Shown: in pieces, positions 21,317 through 30,746 of the stretch | Numbering within the stretch: position 1 is the first letter of the stretch | How the letters are laid out: the number at the start of each line of letters is the position of its first letter | From: Prorocentrum cordatum | Taxonomy: Eukaryota > Sar > Dinophyceae > Prorocentrales > Prorocentraceae | Length of the DNA: 64,000 bases | Assembly: GCA_963575745.1 (NCBI GenBank) | Contig: CAUYUJ010014269.1 | Location: forward strand, 158,023 to 222,022 | Direction: 5' to 3' | Made by a program: the position numbers and the translations under genes | Notes under the pieces: model-generated | Database searches by the model: none | What the model saw: only the letters and a program-made list of their open reading frames with translations | What the model was told of the DNA's origin: nothing

Positions 21317-21837
21317 TGCTCTTCGCTGTAGTCCTTCCTGCGGGAGAGCCAGTGGCCCGCCTCCTATCGCTGGATCCTGCCGCGCCCGGTGCTGGCTTGG
21401 TCGCCGTTGGTCTTAAAAGTGTGCAGCAGCTTCAAAGAGTCGTATCGTCGAAGTGCCAGGAATGGTGTTCTGTGTGCAGGACGCAGAGGTTTCGTTGAAG
21501 GAAGGAAGGAAGCGCTGCGGGAGATGTCCCGCGCCGGTGCCTAGGGAGGCGCCGGGCTCGCTAGCCTCGTGAAAAATTGATCTTGCCAAAAGTAACGTTG
21601 AAGTCCCAGAACTGGCTTTCTGGGGCGATTTAGAATTGTCTGGACGCATCGGTCAGGTTGATTCGCGGCGTTGGCGTCCCAGGGATTGTGCTCTGGCACG
21701 ATTGACGATTCTCAAACGGTGGCTTCCGATGTGGCAACTCCCGCAATGGAGACACAATCTTGTAGGGACCTATGACGAGGGAACTTGGGGGAAGGGTCTG
21801 CTGCAACATCGTGGAACCGCCTTGGGTCTGCACTGCT
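21317..21837. other. No supported gene
   Basis: Moderate-GC sequence with only short frames and no repeat or domain that I recognise. Confidence 0.35.
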
Positions 21838-21911
21838 CCTCCTCCTCCTCCTCCTCCTCCTCCTCCTCCTCCTCCTCCTCCTCCTCCTCCTCTTCCTCCT
21901 CCTCCTCCTCC
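21838..21911 (+). repeat. (TCC)n microsatellite
   Basis: About 24 TCC triplets with one TTC interruption. Confidence 0.95.
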
Positions 21912-22509
21912 CTCTCGCTCGATCTGCCCCCCTGGCCCCGCCAGAATCTCGTGGCTGAAGAGCGACTGCGACTCGCCATCCTTCATGTCCATCTCGGCGA
22001 ACATCTGGGCGAGCGCCGCCCATCGGCCGCGGAGAGGGAAGGAGCGAGGCCGGGCACCGGGGGGGAGGGGCGGGGAGGCGAGAGGGAGCCGGCGGCGCGC
22101 ACACAGGGGGGTGGGGGCAGAGGGGAGGGCTCCTCAGAAGCAGGGGTGCTTCTAAGAAGCCTTCCCCCCTCCCCCACAGCCCCTCTGCGCATGGCTGAGA
22201 GAGAGAGAGAGCGAGAGTGTGTGAGAGAGCGAGAGAGAGAGAGAGAGAAAACGAGAGAACGAGAAGGTGGCGAGGGGGGCCAGCAGACAGGCCCGCCACT
22301 CCCTCGGCCCCTCCCCCAAGGAAAAAGAGACGTGAGCGACGAAGAAACGCGGCTTCAACTGCGCCGACATTCGCGCGTACGCTTCTCGCGTAAGGTCGCG
22401 CGTGAGCTCCCTCGCTTCCAATGAGGCGTGCCGCGCCAACTGCCCGCATGGGCCACTGCGTAAGGTCCTTGTGCCATCTTTCGTGAGGCCCGTTTTTGTT
22501 CGTCGCTCA
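21912..22509. other. No supported gene; GA-rich patch
   Basis: GAGA-rich purine tracts lie at 22,196-22,265. Frames on both strands are open and low in complexity (Arg/Glu or Ser/Leu alternation). No gene is called. Confidence 0.35.
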
Positions 22510-22645
22510 CGTGTGCACGTGCACCGACCCTGGACTGGTCCGCCCTGGGGCCCAAGATCGGTGCACGCACATGCCCCTGCCGGCCCTGCCAGGGATGCAT
22601 CTGGCACCGACCTCGCGCGGCCTGGCCAGGATCGGTGCACGGCGC
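22510..22645. repeat. Degenerate fold-back repeat with ACCGATC words
   Basis: GTGCACCGACC (22,517) pairs with GATCGGTGCAC (near 22,557), and GGCACCGACC (near 22,598) pairs with GGATCGGTGCAC (near 22,629), giving two imperfect inverted-repeat units. The core words GGCCAGGATCGGTG and CTGGGGCCCAAGATCGGTG are shared with the palindrome at 26,698-26,850, so this looks like an older member of the same family. Confidence 0.55.
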
Positions 22646-23590
22646 ACATTTAGCATCGCCTGCTCCCCCACCCTGCCGCAGCCACTGCTGCGGCTGGTGC
22701 CGCCAAACGTCGTTGCCATCTCGACTGTCGTGTCCTATCTCCTTCGGGACCTAGTCCACGCGGGCCTCACCACGTCTCCAAATCTTGACCCCTCCCGCGC
22801 CCCTTTACCCCTCTCTCGTCCCTAGCATCCCTCCTCCCTCCCTCCCTCCCAGCCGTTCTGGCTCAGGCCTCTTGGGGGCGCTGAGCTTGCAAGCGCGTGT
22901 TTCAGGGCGGCTCGTGCTTACGGGCCAGACTGTGAACAGCGCTCGGTCCACCTGCAGCTTCCTGCGGATTGGGACCCCGCCCGATGTGCTGCCAGGCGCC
23001 AAGACGCCCCCGTGAGGGTGCGAGTGCGGCTGCTGCAAGGGCTCCCAACTCCGCGCTTCGCGCTGCGCGAGAGCGCGAAGCGCGAACAACTTCGCGCTCT
23101 CGCGCCGCCCCCCCAAAGGGAGGAAAGGAGGACGAGGAGGAGGGGGCGAGGGAGCGAGGACCGCGACGCGCGAAGAACTCCGCGCCCCTCGCGGGAACCC
23201 TCGCTGCTGGGGCAGCTGGGCGCCGAGGATCAGACGACGAGGCCGCGGGACGGGCGCGCCGACCCGTGTGGTCCACGCAGCGAAGGTCTATGCAGCCGCC
23301 CTCGTCCCTGCTGGTGGGAACCCGCGCGCGCCGCGCGGAGCATGGGCCAAGGTAAGGAACCGAACTTTATACACCGATGCTTTTCTTCGGGTCCCGCACC
23401 GAGATTCGCACGAGAGAACGGATTCTGGTGTGTATACGGCATCCTGGCGTGTGCAGTGTCTGTTGTCTCCACGGGAAAACGGGGAAACAAGTATACACCA
23501 CACCACCCCGACGTCGTCCCCGACCCCCCAAAAAAAGTCCTGGGATGGAAAAAACACCCGCCACTGATAATGTACATGCTCCAGTTTCCG
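22646..23590. other. Region upstream of LINE ORF1
   Basis: GC-rich sequence with a nested hairpin at 23,040-23,102. Around 23,340-23,590 fragments such as FGFW/NGFWCV and a run of PPKK suggest a decayed zinc-finger start of the LINE ORF1, but the frames are broken. I see no separate gene. Confidence 0.3.
23040..23102. repeat. Nested perfect hairpins
   Basis: GAGAGCGCGAAG and CTTCGCGCTCTC form a 12-bp perfect stem around the loop CGCGAACAA. Immediately left, CGCGCTTCGCGCT pairs with AGCGCGAAGCGCG, so two alternative stems compete for the same middle segment. Confidence 0.8.
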
Positions 23591-23594
23591 AGCA

Positions 23595-24656
23595 TTGGCC
23601 AAAGGGCCGCCGCCAGATCAGGGCCGGGTCATCAAGGAACTACAGGCGCAAGTTGCGAAGCTCATGGGAGGTACAGCTCCCTCCCCGCCTTGGCAGTCCG
23701 CTGGTGGGAAGGAGAAGCCAAAGGAGGGGACCACCACCAACACCGCCACCAAGAAACTGTCGTTCCAAGCGGTGGCGAGCTTCCTCAAGCAGCAGGGCAT
23801 GGACGCCGCGGCTGTGGAGGCAGCAGCGGAAGAGAAGACGAGGACGACGTTGGCGAAGCATCCTCCATCAGCGCAGTCGGCGCGCCGGTGCGACAACCGC
23901 AGGAAGGTCCTCCAGAAGGCCGTCGCGCACACGGAGGCGATCGTCCACCAGCCGTCGGAGTTGCAAGTCGAGCTGCTCGAGGTCAAGGGCCACATCGAGG
24001 TGGTCAACCGGGAGCTGGTGGCAGCCGACGCATACCTGTACAAAGCCCATGTCGCCGATATCGATGACCCGCTCAAAGCCGTGTCAGCGGGGCTGGACCA
24101 GAATGTGCTGGAGTCGGCCGATGGCACGGCAGCCCTGGCGGTCCTGCCACGTTGCAGCTCGAGGCAGTCGAAGCGAAGAAGGAGCCTGCCGAGGAGGCCA
24201 ATGCTGCTGCTGCTGCTGCTGCTGCTGCTGGGGCTGCCGGTCACGGTGGCCAGCGGAGCGCAAGACGTCCCCGTCGGTGGCCCAGACGCCGACGACATCG
24301 ACATGGACCTGCTGGCTGGCGACGACTTCGAGCATCGGACAAAGGCCACCCAGGCCGCCGCTGGGGAGCTGCGAAAGGCCAAGGCAGGAGGAGTGGCCGA
24401 GGCCCAGGAGGCAGCCAAGAACAGTCTTGCCCAGGCTGCTGCAGCACTGGGTGTCACGCGGGCCCACTTGCTGCCGCCGCCGCCGTCAGTGAGATGGTCT
24501 CCAACAGTCAGTCGGCGCCGTCGCGTTCTGGCAGGACAACATCGAAGACTTGGACTGGCCAGAGCTGGTCTTCGCAGTGCCAGCGGTCAGGCCAGAGCGG
24601 TGCTTCGCCTCCCACAAGGAACGACCGCTGCTGGCTGCCACCCCGCGGGGGGGTAG
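23595..24656 (+). pseudogene. LINE-B ORF1 (gag-like, coiled coil)
   Basis: The first ORF of a plus-strand LINE. Residues 10-25 (RVIKELQAQVAKLMGG) start a helical segment. Residues about 55-75 (KKLSFQAVASFLKQQGMD) and 100-150 (KVLQKAVAHTEAIVHQPSEL, LLEVKGHIEVVNRELVAADA) form a heptad-like coiled coil typical of LINE ORF1 proteins, which bind RNA in the cytoplasm. A CTG expansion (about 24,204-24,230) inserts poly-Leu, and beyond it the protein-like sequence shifts frame (EAVEAKKEPAEEANAAAA in frame 2). The downstream neighbour is the endonuclease of the same element. The Met at 23,595 is only a convenient start, because related ORF1 proteins begin further upstream with a zinc finger. It is non-functional as it stands. 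Confidence 0.55.
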
Positions 24657-25080
24657 ACCCGACGACCTGGGCTCTGGCACATGTGCATACGCAGCATGGT
24701 CAGGGACTGGGCCATTCTTGTCGAGTGATGCTGCACTCACTGGGGGCCTTGATACGTCTCTGCGGACGGCACCGTCGGTAGGCTGCTCTCCAGCTGCTCG
24801 GGTTGGCCCGCGCCCGCTCCCTGAGGAGCAGTTGGAGGCAAGACCGCCGGTCGGAATCCCGCCGTGGGTGAATCGGTGAGCCGCCAGGAGGGACCGCCAC
24901 ACGACGATCGGGGACCTCTTGTTGCTCGGTTTCGAGGAACTGCTACGTTGGGGCCTGGTGAGCCCTGTGTCGGCAGTGCCAAGCGATGGCACCTGTGCAG
25001 TTTCACTCTCATCCCCACCGGTCGCTGGGCCAGGTGAGACGAACGCAGGTCAGGAGCATCCAGTTCGTGAAGCTGGAGTT
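24657..25080 (+). other. LINE-B linker between ORF1 and endonuclease
   Basis: Fragments such as MDWPELVFAVPAVRPERCFA (from 24,550) suggest the element continues through this interval, but frames shift repeatedly and I cannot assign a domain. Confidence 0.3.
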
Positions 25081-25084
25081 ATTC

Positions 25085-25770
25085 GCAAGAAGGCCAAGCC
25101 CACGGAGCTAATAAGTGTCTTCGGTGAACGCCAACAGCTGGGAGACCTTCACGAGCGTGATAGAATGGTGCGTGGATAAGCGGCCTGTATTTGCTTCAGG
25201 TAAGATGGGACGACCACTCGCTGTATGTGTGTAGGAGACGCGGCTGAAGAACCCTGTGCAGCTCCACCAGGCCTGCGGCTGGGCCAACGACCCCAAGAGG
25301 GACCTGAGCCTCCGAAAGGCCGACTCCACTGGACCTGGGGCCAGCATGAGCTCGGCGTTGGGCGTGATCCCATCCATCGCATCAGCCGCAGTCTCGCCCG
25401 ATATGTTTGCAGAGAATCGGTCGAGGATCGAGGATTGTAGTGCGAAGGTTCCACGTGGGGCTGCCACAAGGGCTCGTGCTCACCTCGGTCTACCTCTTCA
25501 CGAGCCACGGAGCCAAGGGTGAGAATGTAGCACTGCTTGAATTTGCGGGGGGAATTCTTTTACAGACTGCAGCTGGCATGGCTGATCCAAGCTGATCGGA
25601 ATTTTACCCCGTCGCAGTTGGCTCGGAGTTGGCCTCTGTGGGCTGGCTGGACCAAGTCGGGGGGCCATCATTGCGACAGGACACCCTGCTTGCAGGAACA
25701 CCGCTGGGTCAGGACAGGCTGCCGCTGACGAGTGGGGAGGAGAAGGGCAAGGAGTATAATGAGGAGACGA
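25085..25770 (+). pseudogene. LINE-B endonuclease domain remnant
   Basis: APE-type endonuclease of a non-LTR retrotransposon, spread over three frames. In order: VNANSWETFTSVIEW (NxxSW block); KNPVQLHQACGWANDPKRD (about 25,245-25,300); TGPGASSAG-like gas-GV block; RFHVGLPQGLVLTSVYLFTS (about 25,450-25,505); NVALLEFAGGIL; LAWLIQADRNFTPSQL (about 25,570-25,620), where the usual D-x-N catalytic pair reads D-R-N; then LWAGWTKSGGHH. The GDxN/NxTPxxL and SVYL blocks identify it. There are several frameshifts and stops. In an active element it would nick the target DNA. Confidence 0.7.
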
Positions 25771-26697
25771 TCAAGGAGGTGAGGAGCCTGGGGGAGTCAC
25801 CAAGGAGGATAGAGAATTGGACTACTTGGTGTGTGCGCGTGGAGAGGTCCGAGGATTCCCAGCAGCTCCTGTTTGTTCCCGTATGCCGATTGGGTTGATC
25901 TTGGAAGGATTGGCCCCGACGAGGATCATCACTAAACAAAGTCACCGCAAAACGTTCCCGCTAGTGCCCTTCGCAGGCCCCAGGAGAGAGCCTGACTGAG
26001 GACTGGTCTTGGGATCCTGGAGAGCTGGGGGTGAGAACCTCGGCAGCAATATCAAGGAGCGTTTGGCGTTTTCGGAGGATGCCCTGGTCAATTATGTTGA
26101 TGTTGAGCCTGCCAGCCGTGACGAATACTGTGCTAGACCTGTGGGTCCCACCACTTCAAAAATACCTCTGCGGACCGCACGGGCTTGTGATGCCAAGAGC
26201 GGTTCCCAAAGATACCTACAGCATGGATGTCGTTCTTTTCCCTGGCACGGAGATCCCTAGGTCTTGCTCAATATTTCCCTGACGCTGCGAGTCGGGCGAA
26301 GTTGCAGCAGTGAGCCTCATGGGCATGGCCACCATCATGAAGCACGACCCTGTCCATTCGGTGGACGAGAAATTCCTTCTCGGCTTGACTTCTCTTGTCC
26401 AGTTCGGTGCTGGAACGTCCTGCGAGGAACGAGGAGGTGAGGCAGGAGTACTCGATAATGGCTTTGGGAAAATGGAAAACATGGGCTACGGAGTCGGTTC
26501 AGAAAGGGGGAGACGGCGGCGCATGCGTGCACGTACGGACCGATCGCGCCAGTCCCCTGTCTGGATCTTTCTGTGAATGGGGAGTCGGCCGTCAAGGCCT
26601 TGATGGACCAGTGGCTGCTTTTATGGTACAGAACGAGCGTATAGGTGAGCAACCATCTACGGATGTTCGAGGCGACGTGTTGCCCAATATAGGAATG
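25771..26697 (+). pseudogene. LINE-B spacer between endonuclease and RT
   Basis: Expected to encode the linker between endonuclease and RT. Frames are fragmentary and I can identify no motif, though composition stays close to that of the flanking LINE segments. Confidence 0.35.
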
Positions 26698-26850
26698 CAC
26701 CAACTATACACCCACACCGATCCTGGCCAGGATAACCCCGGGCCCAGGATCGGTGTATACGCCCTCCTGCCTTGCGCAAGAAGGCATATACACCGATCCT
26801 GGGCCCAGGGTGGTCCTGGGCCAGGATCGGTGTTGGTGTATAGTTGGTGC
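26698..26850. mobile_element. 153-bp near-perfect palindrome inserted in LINE-B
   Basis: Left arm from CACCAACTATACACCCACAC (26,698) to GGATCGGTGTATACGCC; right arm from GGCATATACACCGATCCTGG to TGGTGTATAGTTGGTG (26,850). The arms are about 66 bases with only a handful of mismatches, and the 20-base loop itself contains the palindrome CTTGCGCAAG. It interrupts the LINE between the segment ending near 26,690 and the RT. Probably a small fold-back/MITE-type insertion; no transposase and no obvious target duplication. Confidence 0.8.
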
Positions 26851-26899
26851 CCTCCGACAATATCAAGCTGTTTAAACTGCTATATGCATGCAGGAGCTA

Positions 26900-27595
26900 G
26901 CCTCTCACCCGCGGCTCATCTTGGAGCTCCCAGAGGGTACCACTTGAGGGTGTTAGAAAGCCCTGCTGTGCTCTCGGATCTTCTCACAAACGCAGCTTTC
27001 TTGGGTAAGGCACATGGCGTTGTGCGTCCGGTCGGCCTTCTTTCCTTGTTCAGACTGCAAGCGTTTGGATATCAAACATCATTTTTTTTCCTGGGGGGCA
27101 CGGGCCCCACCACGACGTGCGAACGCACAGGCTGGGTGCACAGTATGTTAGCACCCTTTGGGGATTGTACAGGGACCTGGGCGGCAACGTGCCTTTTTGA
27201 TATTACGAACTTTTATGAGCACATCACACACACACACTTGCATGCCGTTGTGGTTGAGCGCAAGTTTGCCCTTCAATTATTGCGTGGGTTGCGCACCGGT
27301 CTATGCTTCTGAAAAGGGTCCCACACCACGGGGGTTCGGTATCGGGGATGCTCGTGGGCAACGGTAGTGCGATCGCGGGATTCTCTGCAGCGACCACGTT
27401 GGCGAAGCTTTTGCTGATTTCGCCCCTCACTCAAGCACAGCTAGATCGTCCTCAATTCGATGTGCGAGACGTCCTCGATGACATTGCGCTGCAGGTTGTT
27501 GCCCTCCGGTCGGTGATCGCTGCGCAGTTGGCAAGAGGAGCGCGGGCCCTCATGGACAGTTCCATCGCGCTCAACCCTCATGTCTCGGCCAAATC
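26900..27595 (+). pseudogene. LINE-B reverse transcriptase, N-terminal half
   Basis: Fingers/palm of a LINE RT. Motifs in order: VVRPVGLLSLFRLQAF (RPIGL block, about 27,025-27,070); CLFDITNFYEHITHTHLHAV (catalytic D of the D-x-x-x-FYE block, about 27,192-27,250); then, after a frameshift near 27,310, GSAIAGFSAATTLAKLLL (AG..AT block) and VRDVLDDIALQV (27,471-27,500), the YVDD catalytic pair with Tyr-Val changed to Val-Leu; then IALNPHVSAKS at the very end. The thumb is missing because the 13.7-kb insertion begins here; it resumes at 41,313. The poly-T (27,080) and the frameshift confirm decay. Confidence 0.8.
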
Positions 27596-27602
27596 GGAGA
27601 AT

Positions 27603-27906
27603 CATTGGCCAGAGGAAGATGATTCCCGCCGAAGGTGGGATGAAATGATGATAGTGAAACAGGGGTCCCCTTGCTCATGATGGGTCTATCATATGGGCCC
27701 CTTAGTAGTCAACAGTCCGTTAGGCTGATACAGAAGAGAGGAGGGCGCAAGGAGGAGGGAACGACGACGACGCGACGACCCGAGCCCCGCTTTCCCTCTC
27801 GCGGCTCAGTTCCCGAGGCAATACCTTAAGAGATCTCCAATAGCTGCGGTCAGCGGCGGCGTCGGCGGCGACCGCGGGGAACGATCGGGGCGAGAGCAAT
27901 AACAAC
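27603..27906 (-). repeat. LTR-like direct repeat, left copy
   Basis: Shares ATGATTCCC..CGAAGGTGGGATG, AAGGA.GAGGGAACGACG, CGACGCGACGACCCG and CCAATAGCTGCGG.CAGCGG with the right copy in the same order and orientation. It carries about 95 extra bases (27,655-27,750) absent from the right copy. In minus sense it would be the 3' repeat, immediately after the purine tract. Confidence 0.8.
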
Positions 27907-28024
27907 TCCCCCCGCGGCGGGCCGCGTAGGCCGCGCACTTCGCACCCAGCCTAGGGAGCGCAACGTTTTCCTGGCACCCTCCAGGGCGCGTTGGCCCACC
28001 CCCGGCGCCAACCGCCAAAAAATC

Positions 28025-28273
28025 TCAAAGCGCCAGGATAGGGGCGCCGATAATCCTGCCGGACCAGCCATGGGAAAGGTCGGAGCGGGCCAGTACTCTG
28101 CCCTGTTCTTCTTCTGCAAGTAGTGCCGTGGCGGAAGAGTCTTCCAGAGCGTGAAATGCAATTCCCGTTGATGTCGCAAACGGTGTCGCAGTCCTCCAAC
28201 GACCGCCGATCCCACCTCCGTTTGACGTTATTGTATACCCATGTTCCGCCAGACTCTTACTCATCGTAACCAC
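28025..28273 (-). CDS. Unassigned protein-like fragment near 3' end of the insertion
   Basis: An 82-residue minus frame: MVTMSKSLAEHGYTITSNGG, GIGGRWRTATPFATSTGIAF, HALEDSSATALLAEEEQGRV. Composition is normal. It follows directly after the RG-rich frame that ends at 28,257, so the two may be parts of one polyprotein separated by a frameshift. No domain is recognised. Confidence 0.3.
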   Translation of the reverse strand: MVTMSKSLAEHGYTITSNGGGIGGRWRTATPFATSTGIAFHALEDSSATALLAEEEQGRVLARSDLSHGWSGRIIGAPILAL

Positions 28274-28703
28274 GAGTCCAGCGATCCTGGTACTGGCCGC
28301 GCTGGTAATTGTTCCGCGTCGAGTAACTGCTCAATGTCTGACGCTCCGTCCTTTGTCCATCTTGTACCTGACGACGCCGCGGCGGCGTCGTGGCGAAGAG
28401 AGTCGCGGTTCCTCCTCCTCCTCGGCAACGCCGATGGCGGGCCCCGCCAGGGCTGCGCGCCCGCGCCATCGCGGCCATCAAGTTCCCCTGCGCGGGCGGC
28501 GCGAGAGTAGGAGGAAGACGAAGGGCAGCGGGCGCACGAGCAATGACTGAGTCAGCGCCCTCGGCGCCCATGGTCTCAGCTTCCAATAATTCTGGCAAAG
28601 CCGGCGCAAGAACCTCTCGGACTGAGTCGGTAGCAGGCCCCGCAGCAGGCTCCTCCGTCGGACTCGGAACGGCTGTTTGATTTGGTGACTGTTCGACTGC
28701 CAT
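28257..28703 (-). CDS. Pro/Ala-rich protein with Arg/Gln-rich tail (gag-like)
   Basis: A 148-residue minus frame from Met 28,703. Residues 1-45 are acidic and Pro-rich (MAVEQSPNQTAVPSPTEEPA), and residues 46-75 are Ala-rich. The C-terminus is an Arg/Gln/Tyr-rich segment (NNYQRGQYQDRWTRGYDE) like the RG-rich RNA-binding tails of some gag proteins. It sits inside the LTR-flanked insertion, upstream of a second protein-like fragment. Function is not known; gag-like character is inferred from composition only. Confidence 0.3.
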   Translation of the reverse strand: MAVEQSPNQTAVPSPTEEPAAGPATDSVREVLAPALPELLEAETMGAEGADSVIARAPAALRLPPTLAPPAQGNLMAAMARARSPGGARHRRCRGGGGTATLFATTPPRRRQVQDGQRTERQTLSSYSTRNNYQRGQYQDRWTRGYDE

Positions 28704-29254
28704 ATCCGTCGTCTCAGAATTATGTGCTGGGCGGCTCGCGGATATCCCGCCAGCGGCTGAGCCGATATCAGGGAATCCGTTGTCGGTAAATTAACGCAAG
28801 ATGTCGACGGCGATTGTCGCATTTGGCCGTTCACGTCTGCCATCGCCATCTGAAGTGGGAAAAGATTCGCGCGCATCTCGGTCTCGAGGCTGAACCCCAA
28901 TCCCGAGACCGCTGTTTCTAACAGGTCGGAAATCCTGATGGTGCTCCTTATCTTGTTATCAAGTTCGCATGAGTGTCTCCGCATCCGTCGCGGGCAATGA
29001 CCAACGCTTTCCTCGGCGCAATATATCCTGCAATGCTCTCGGCCACCCAGGAGAATCTGCATCTCCGGGGGGGGGGGGGGGGGGGGGGGGGCGCAACGTA
29101 ACGCCCGCGCATGACGTATTCCATCATGCATTATCATAGTGCGTTTGTTAGTCGCGCGAATAGGCCCGTGATCAAGTAACTCAGGCTCGATGCCCCCCCA
29201 AGAAGTCGTCGAGGAGTTCGGCAGTCCTTGCCGCGGCGAGTCCCTGATCGGCAT
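28704..29254 (-). CDS. Unassigned fragment
   Basis: Minus frame with protein-like middle part: CELDNKIRSTIRISDLLETA, VSGLGFSLETEMRANLFPLQ, MAMADVNGQMRQSPSTSCVN, between 29,000 and 28,780. Its beginning crosses a homopolymer G tract (29,068-29,091), which puts a Pro run in the frame and probably causes a frameshift relative to the neighbouring fragment at 29,181-29,747. No domain is recognised. Confidence 0.25.
29068..29091 (+). repeat. Homopolymer G tract
   Basis: At least 24 consecutive G residues. Such a tract is prone to assembly error and to quadruplex formation. Confidence 0.9.
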
Positions 29255-29747
29255 TTTCGTCGCGGGTTGGATCGACCGCCGCGCGTTGACGCGCGAACTT
29301 AGCCGCGGCCGCGATCAACGCATGTCCCGAAGCATTGGCCGACATTGCCGCCCTTCGGTCGCCCGAATTGTCAGCGGCGCATTTTGAAAGTGAACGGCCG
29401 AAAGGGCGCCCCGCAAGAAAGCGGAGGCGCGCGAGTTCAGAGAACTTCTCGGCCAAACCCGCGGCCATTTTGGTCTTCGAAATATCGACGTCCAATTCTT
29501 CGAAGTCCCCCGCGGCACTCGGCGTCTTCATCGGAAACGAAAAACAAGGGCCCTCTGCCATCGGAACCCCTGGTGTGTCCGAGCACTCGCGATCGACAAT
29601 GCAATAGTTTGGGCGGCTGGGGCCAGGGTCCACCAACTCCCCGCGTCTCTGTCTTGCGAGGTTCTCAGAAACATTTGGCGGCAAATCCCTCGGGGCCCTC
29701 GCGTTCGCGATCGGATGCTCTATGCGAAAGTAAAGATCATTGCGCAT
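29181..29747 (-). CDS. Unassigned helical fragment (gag-like)
   Basis: A 188-residue minus frame. Residues about 75-185 are Ala-rich and charged (MKTPSAAGDFEELDVDISKT, KMAAGLAEKFSELARLRFLA, DENADQGLAAARTAELLDDF) and predict as helical. This resembles gag or scaffold-type proteins in composition but I can name no family. The start Met at 29,747 is the only in-frame option. It lies between other minus-strand protein-like fragments of the same insertion. Confidence 0.3.
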   Translation of the reverse strand: MRNDLYFRIEHPIANARAPRDLPPNVSENLARQRRGELVDPGPSRPNYCIVDRECSDTPGVPMAEGPCFSFPMKTPSAAGDFEELDVDISKTKMAAGLAEKFSELARLRFLAGRPFGRSLSKCAADNSGDRRAAMSANASGHALIAAAAKFARQRAAVDPTRDENADQGLAAARTAELLDDFLGGHRA

Positions 29748-30230
29748 CTAAGACGAAGTATTCTCCATTCTAGCTGCGCAAGCGCTCACCGGCCAAGTTG
29801 CCGCGGGGAGATCAGCCCCGTCCGCGATCAGGTTCCACTCCAAAATCTGCCACCCATGTCGGCGCGGCTGCGCCGTCTTCCGCATTTGGCCAAATGAGCT
29901 CGCAGAGAGGAAGCGATTTCATCGGTGCCTCCGAAGGGCCACCAATCTGCCACCTCGGCATTGTCCGTCTTCTCCATCTGGGCGTTTCAACGAACAGAAA
30001 GTACGGCTCACGCCGGCAGGGCGGAGGGCCGTCAGCAACCTTTACCTTCCGCGAGGGAAGCGCGCAGTTCTGTGGCGGGGCAAGACATGCCGGCCTTCGC
30101 CTTTGCCGCCCTCAACTCTTCATCGAACCATTGCTTCTGATGCTTTCTCATATGCATATATGCATGTGTATATATACATGCATAGATACATCTTCCGATT
30201 GAAATTGGCGGCCCGAGGAACTATTATGTC
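29748..30230 (-). other. Weakly coding interval
   Basis: The minus strand contains QKQWFDEELRAAKAKAG followed by MSCPATELRASLAEGKGC (about 30,135-30,030), then stops. An AT-rich patch with TATATGCATG words lies at 30,145-30,190. No gene boundary can be set. Confidence 0.2.
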
Positions 30231-30746
30231 CTACTCGTCTGTCCCGCGGCCTGAGACCTCGGCCCTGCCCAATCCACTCCACGGGCCGCCTTTAGAGGCC
30301 TCTCGTTTTGAGGCGAGTGAATATTTTCTCGATCGATGGCTTTTCGCTGTGCGCACGAGGGTTTTTGTGTCTCTCCACCATTTCGTTGCAATGTGGACAC
30401 TGACGCATGCCGGCGCGGAAAGTTTACAACCGCGTGCAAACGTATCTGCCGATGTCCGTCCACGGTCGGCCACGCGCGCGTCCGTCATTGTTGTCGACCA
30501 GTGCCTCATCCGACTGAGTTCAGGCCAAAATGCTAACTGGGTCAAGCTTTCTTCCTTGTGCGTCCAATTGAACTCATAGATTCCGTGCCACGTCGTGGAA
30601 AATTTACCGTCGACGTCACTGCCGGCGCAGGTGCAAGGAGTGATCATATCAATATCTGCCCACTTGGGGATCTCCTTGGCGACTATCGAACCATCCAGGG
30701 CCATTCGGAACGTGTTGCCGTAATGCACCTTATCGTGGGAGAGCAC
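30231..30746 (-). CDS. Unassigned protein-like ORF
   Basis: A 171-residue minus frame from Met 30,746: MLSHDKVHYGNTFRMALDGS, IVAKEIPKWADIDMITPCTC, GSDVDGKFSTTWHGIYEFNW, ELSRMRHWSTTMTDARVADR. Composition is ordinary, with Trp, Cys and His scattered as in a globular protein. In an overlapping frame (30,420-30,293) a possible zinc-finger CPHCNEMVERHKNPRAH appears, so a frameshift near 30,425 may join the two. No family is recognised. Confidence 0.35.
   Translation of the reverse strand: MLSHDKVHYGNTFRMALDGSIVAKEIPKWADIDMITPCTCAGSDVDGKFSTTWHGIYEFNWTHKEESLTQLAFWPELSRMRHWSTTMTDARVADRGRTSADTFARGCKLSAPACVSVHIATKWWRDTKTLVRTAKSHRSRKYSLASKREASKGGPWSGLGRAEVSGRGTDE

Noticed and set aside
24200-24240. Leucine-rich signal peptide (MLLLLLLLLLLG) in LINE-B ORF1
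   Set aside because: It is a CTG expansion inside the ORF1 remnant, not a secretion signal.
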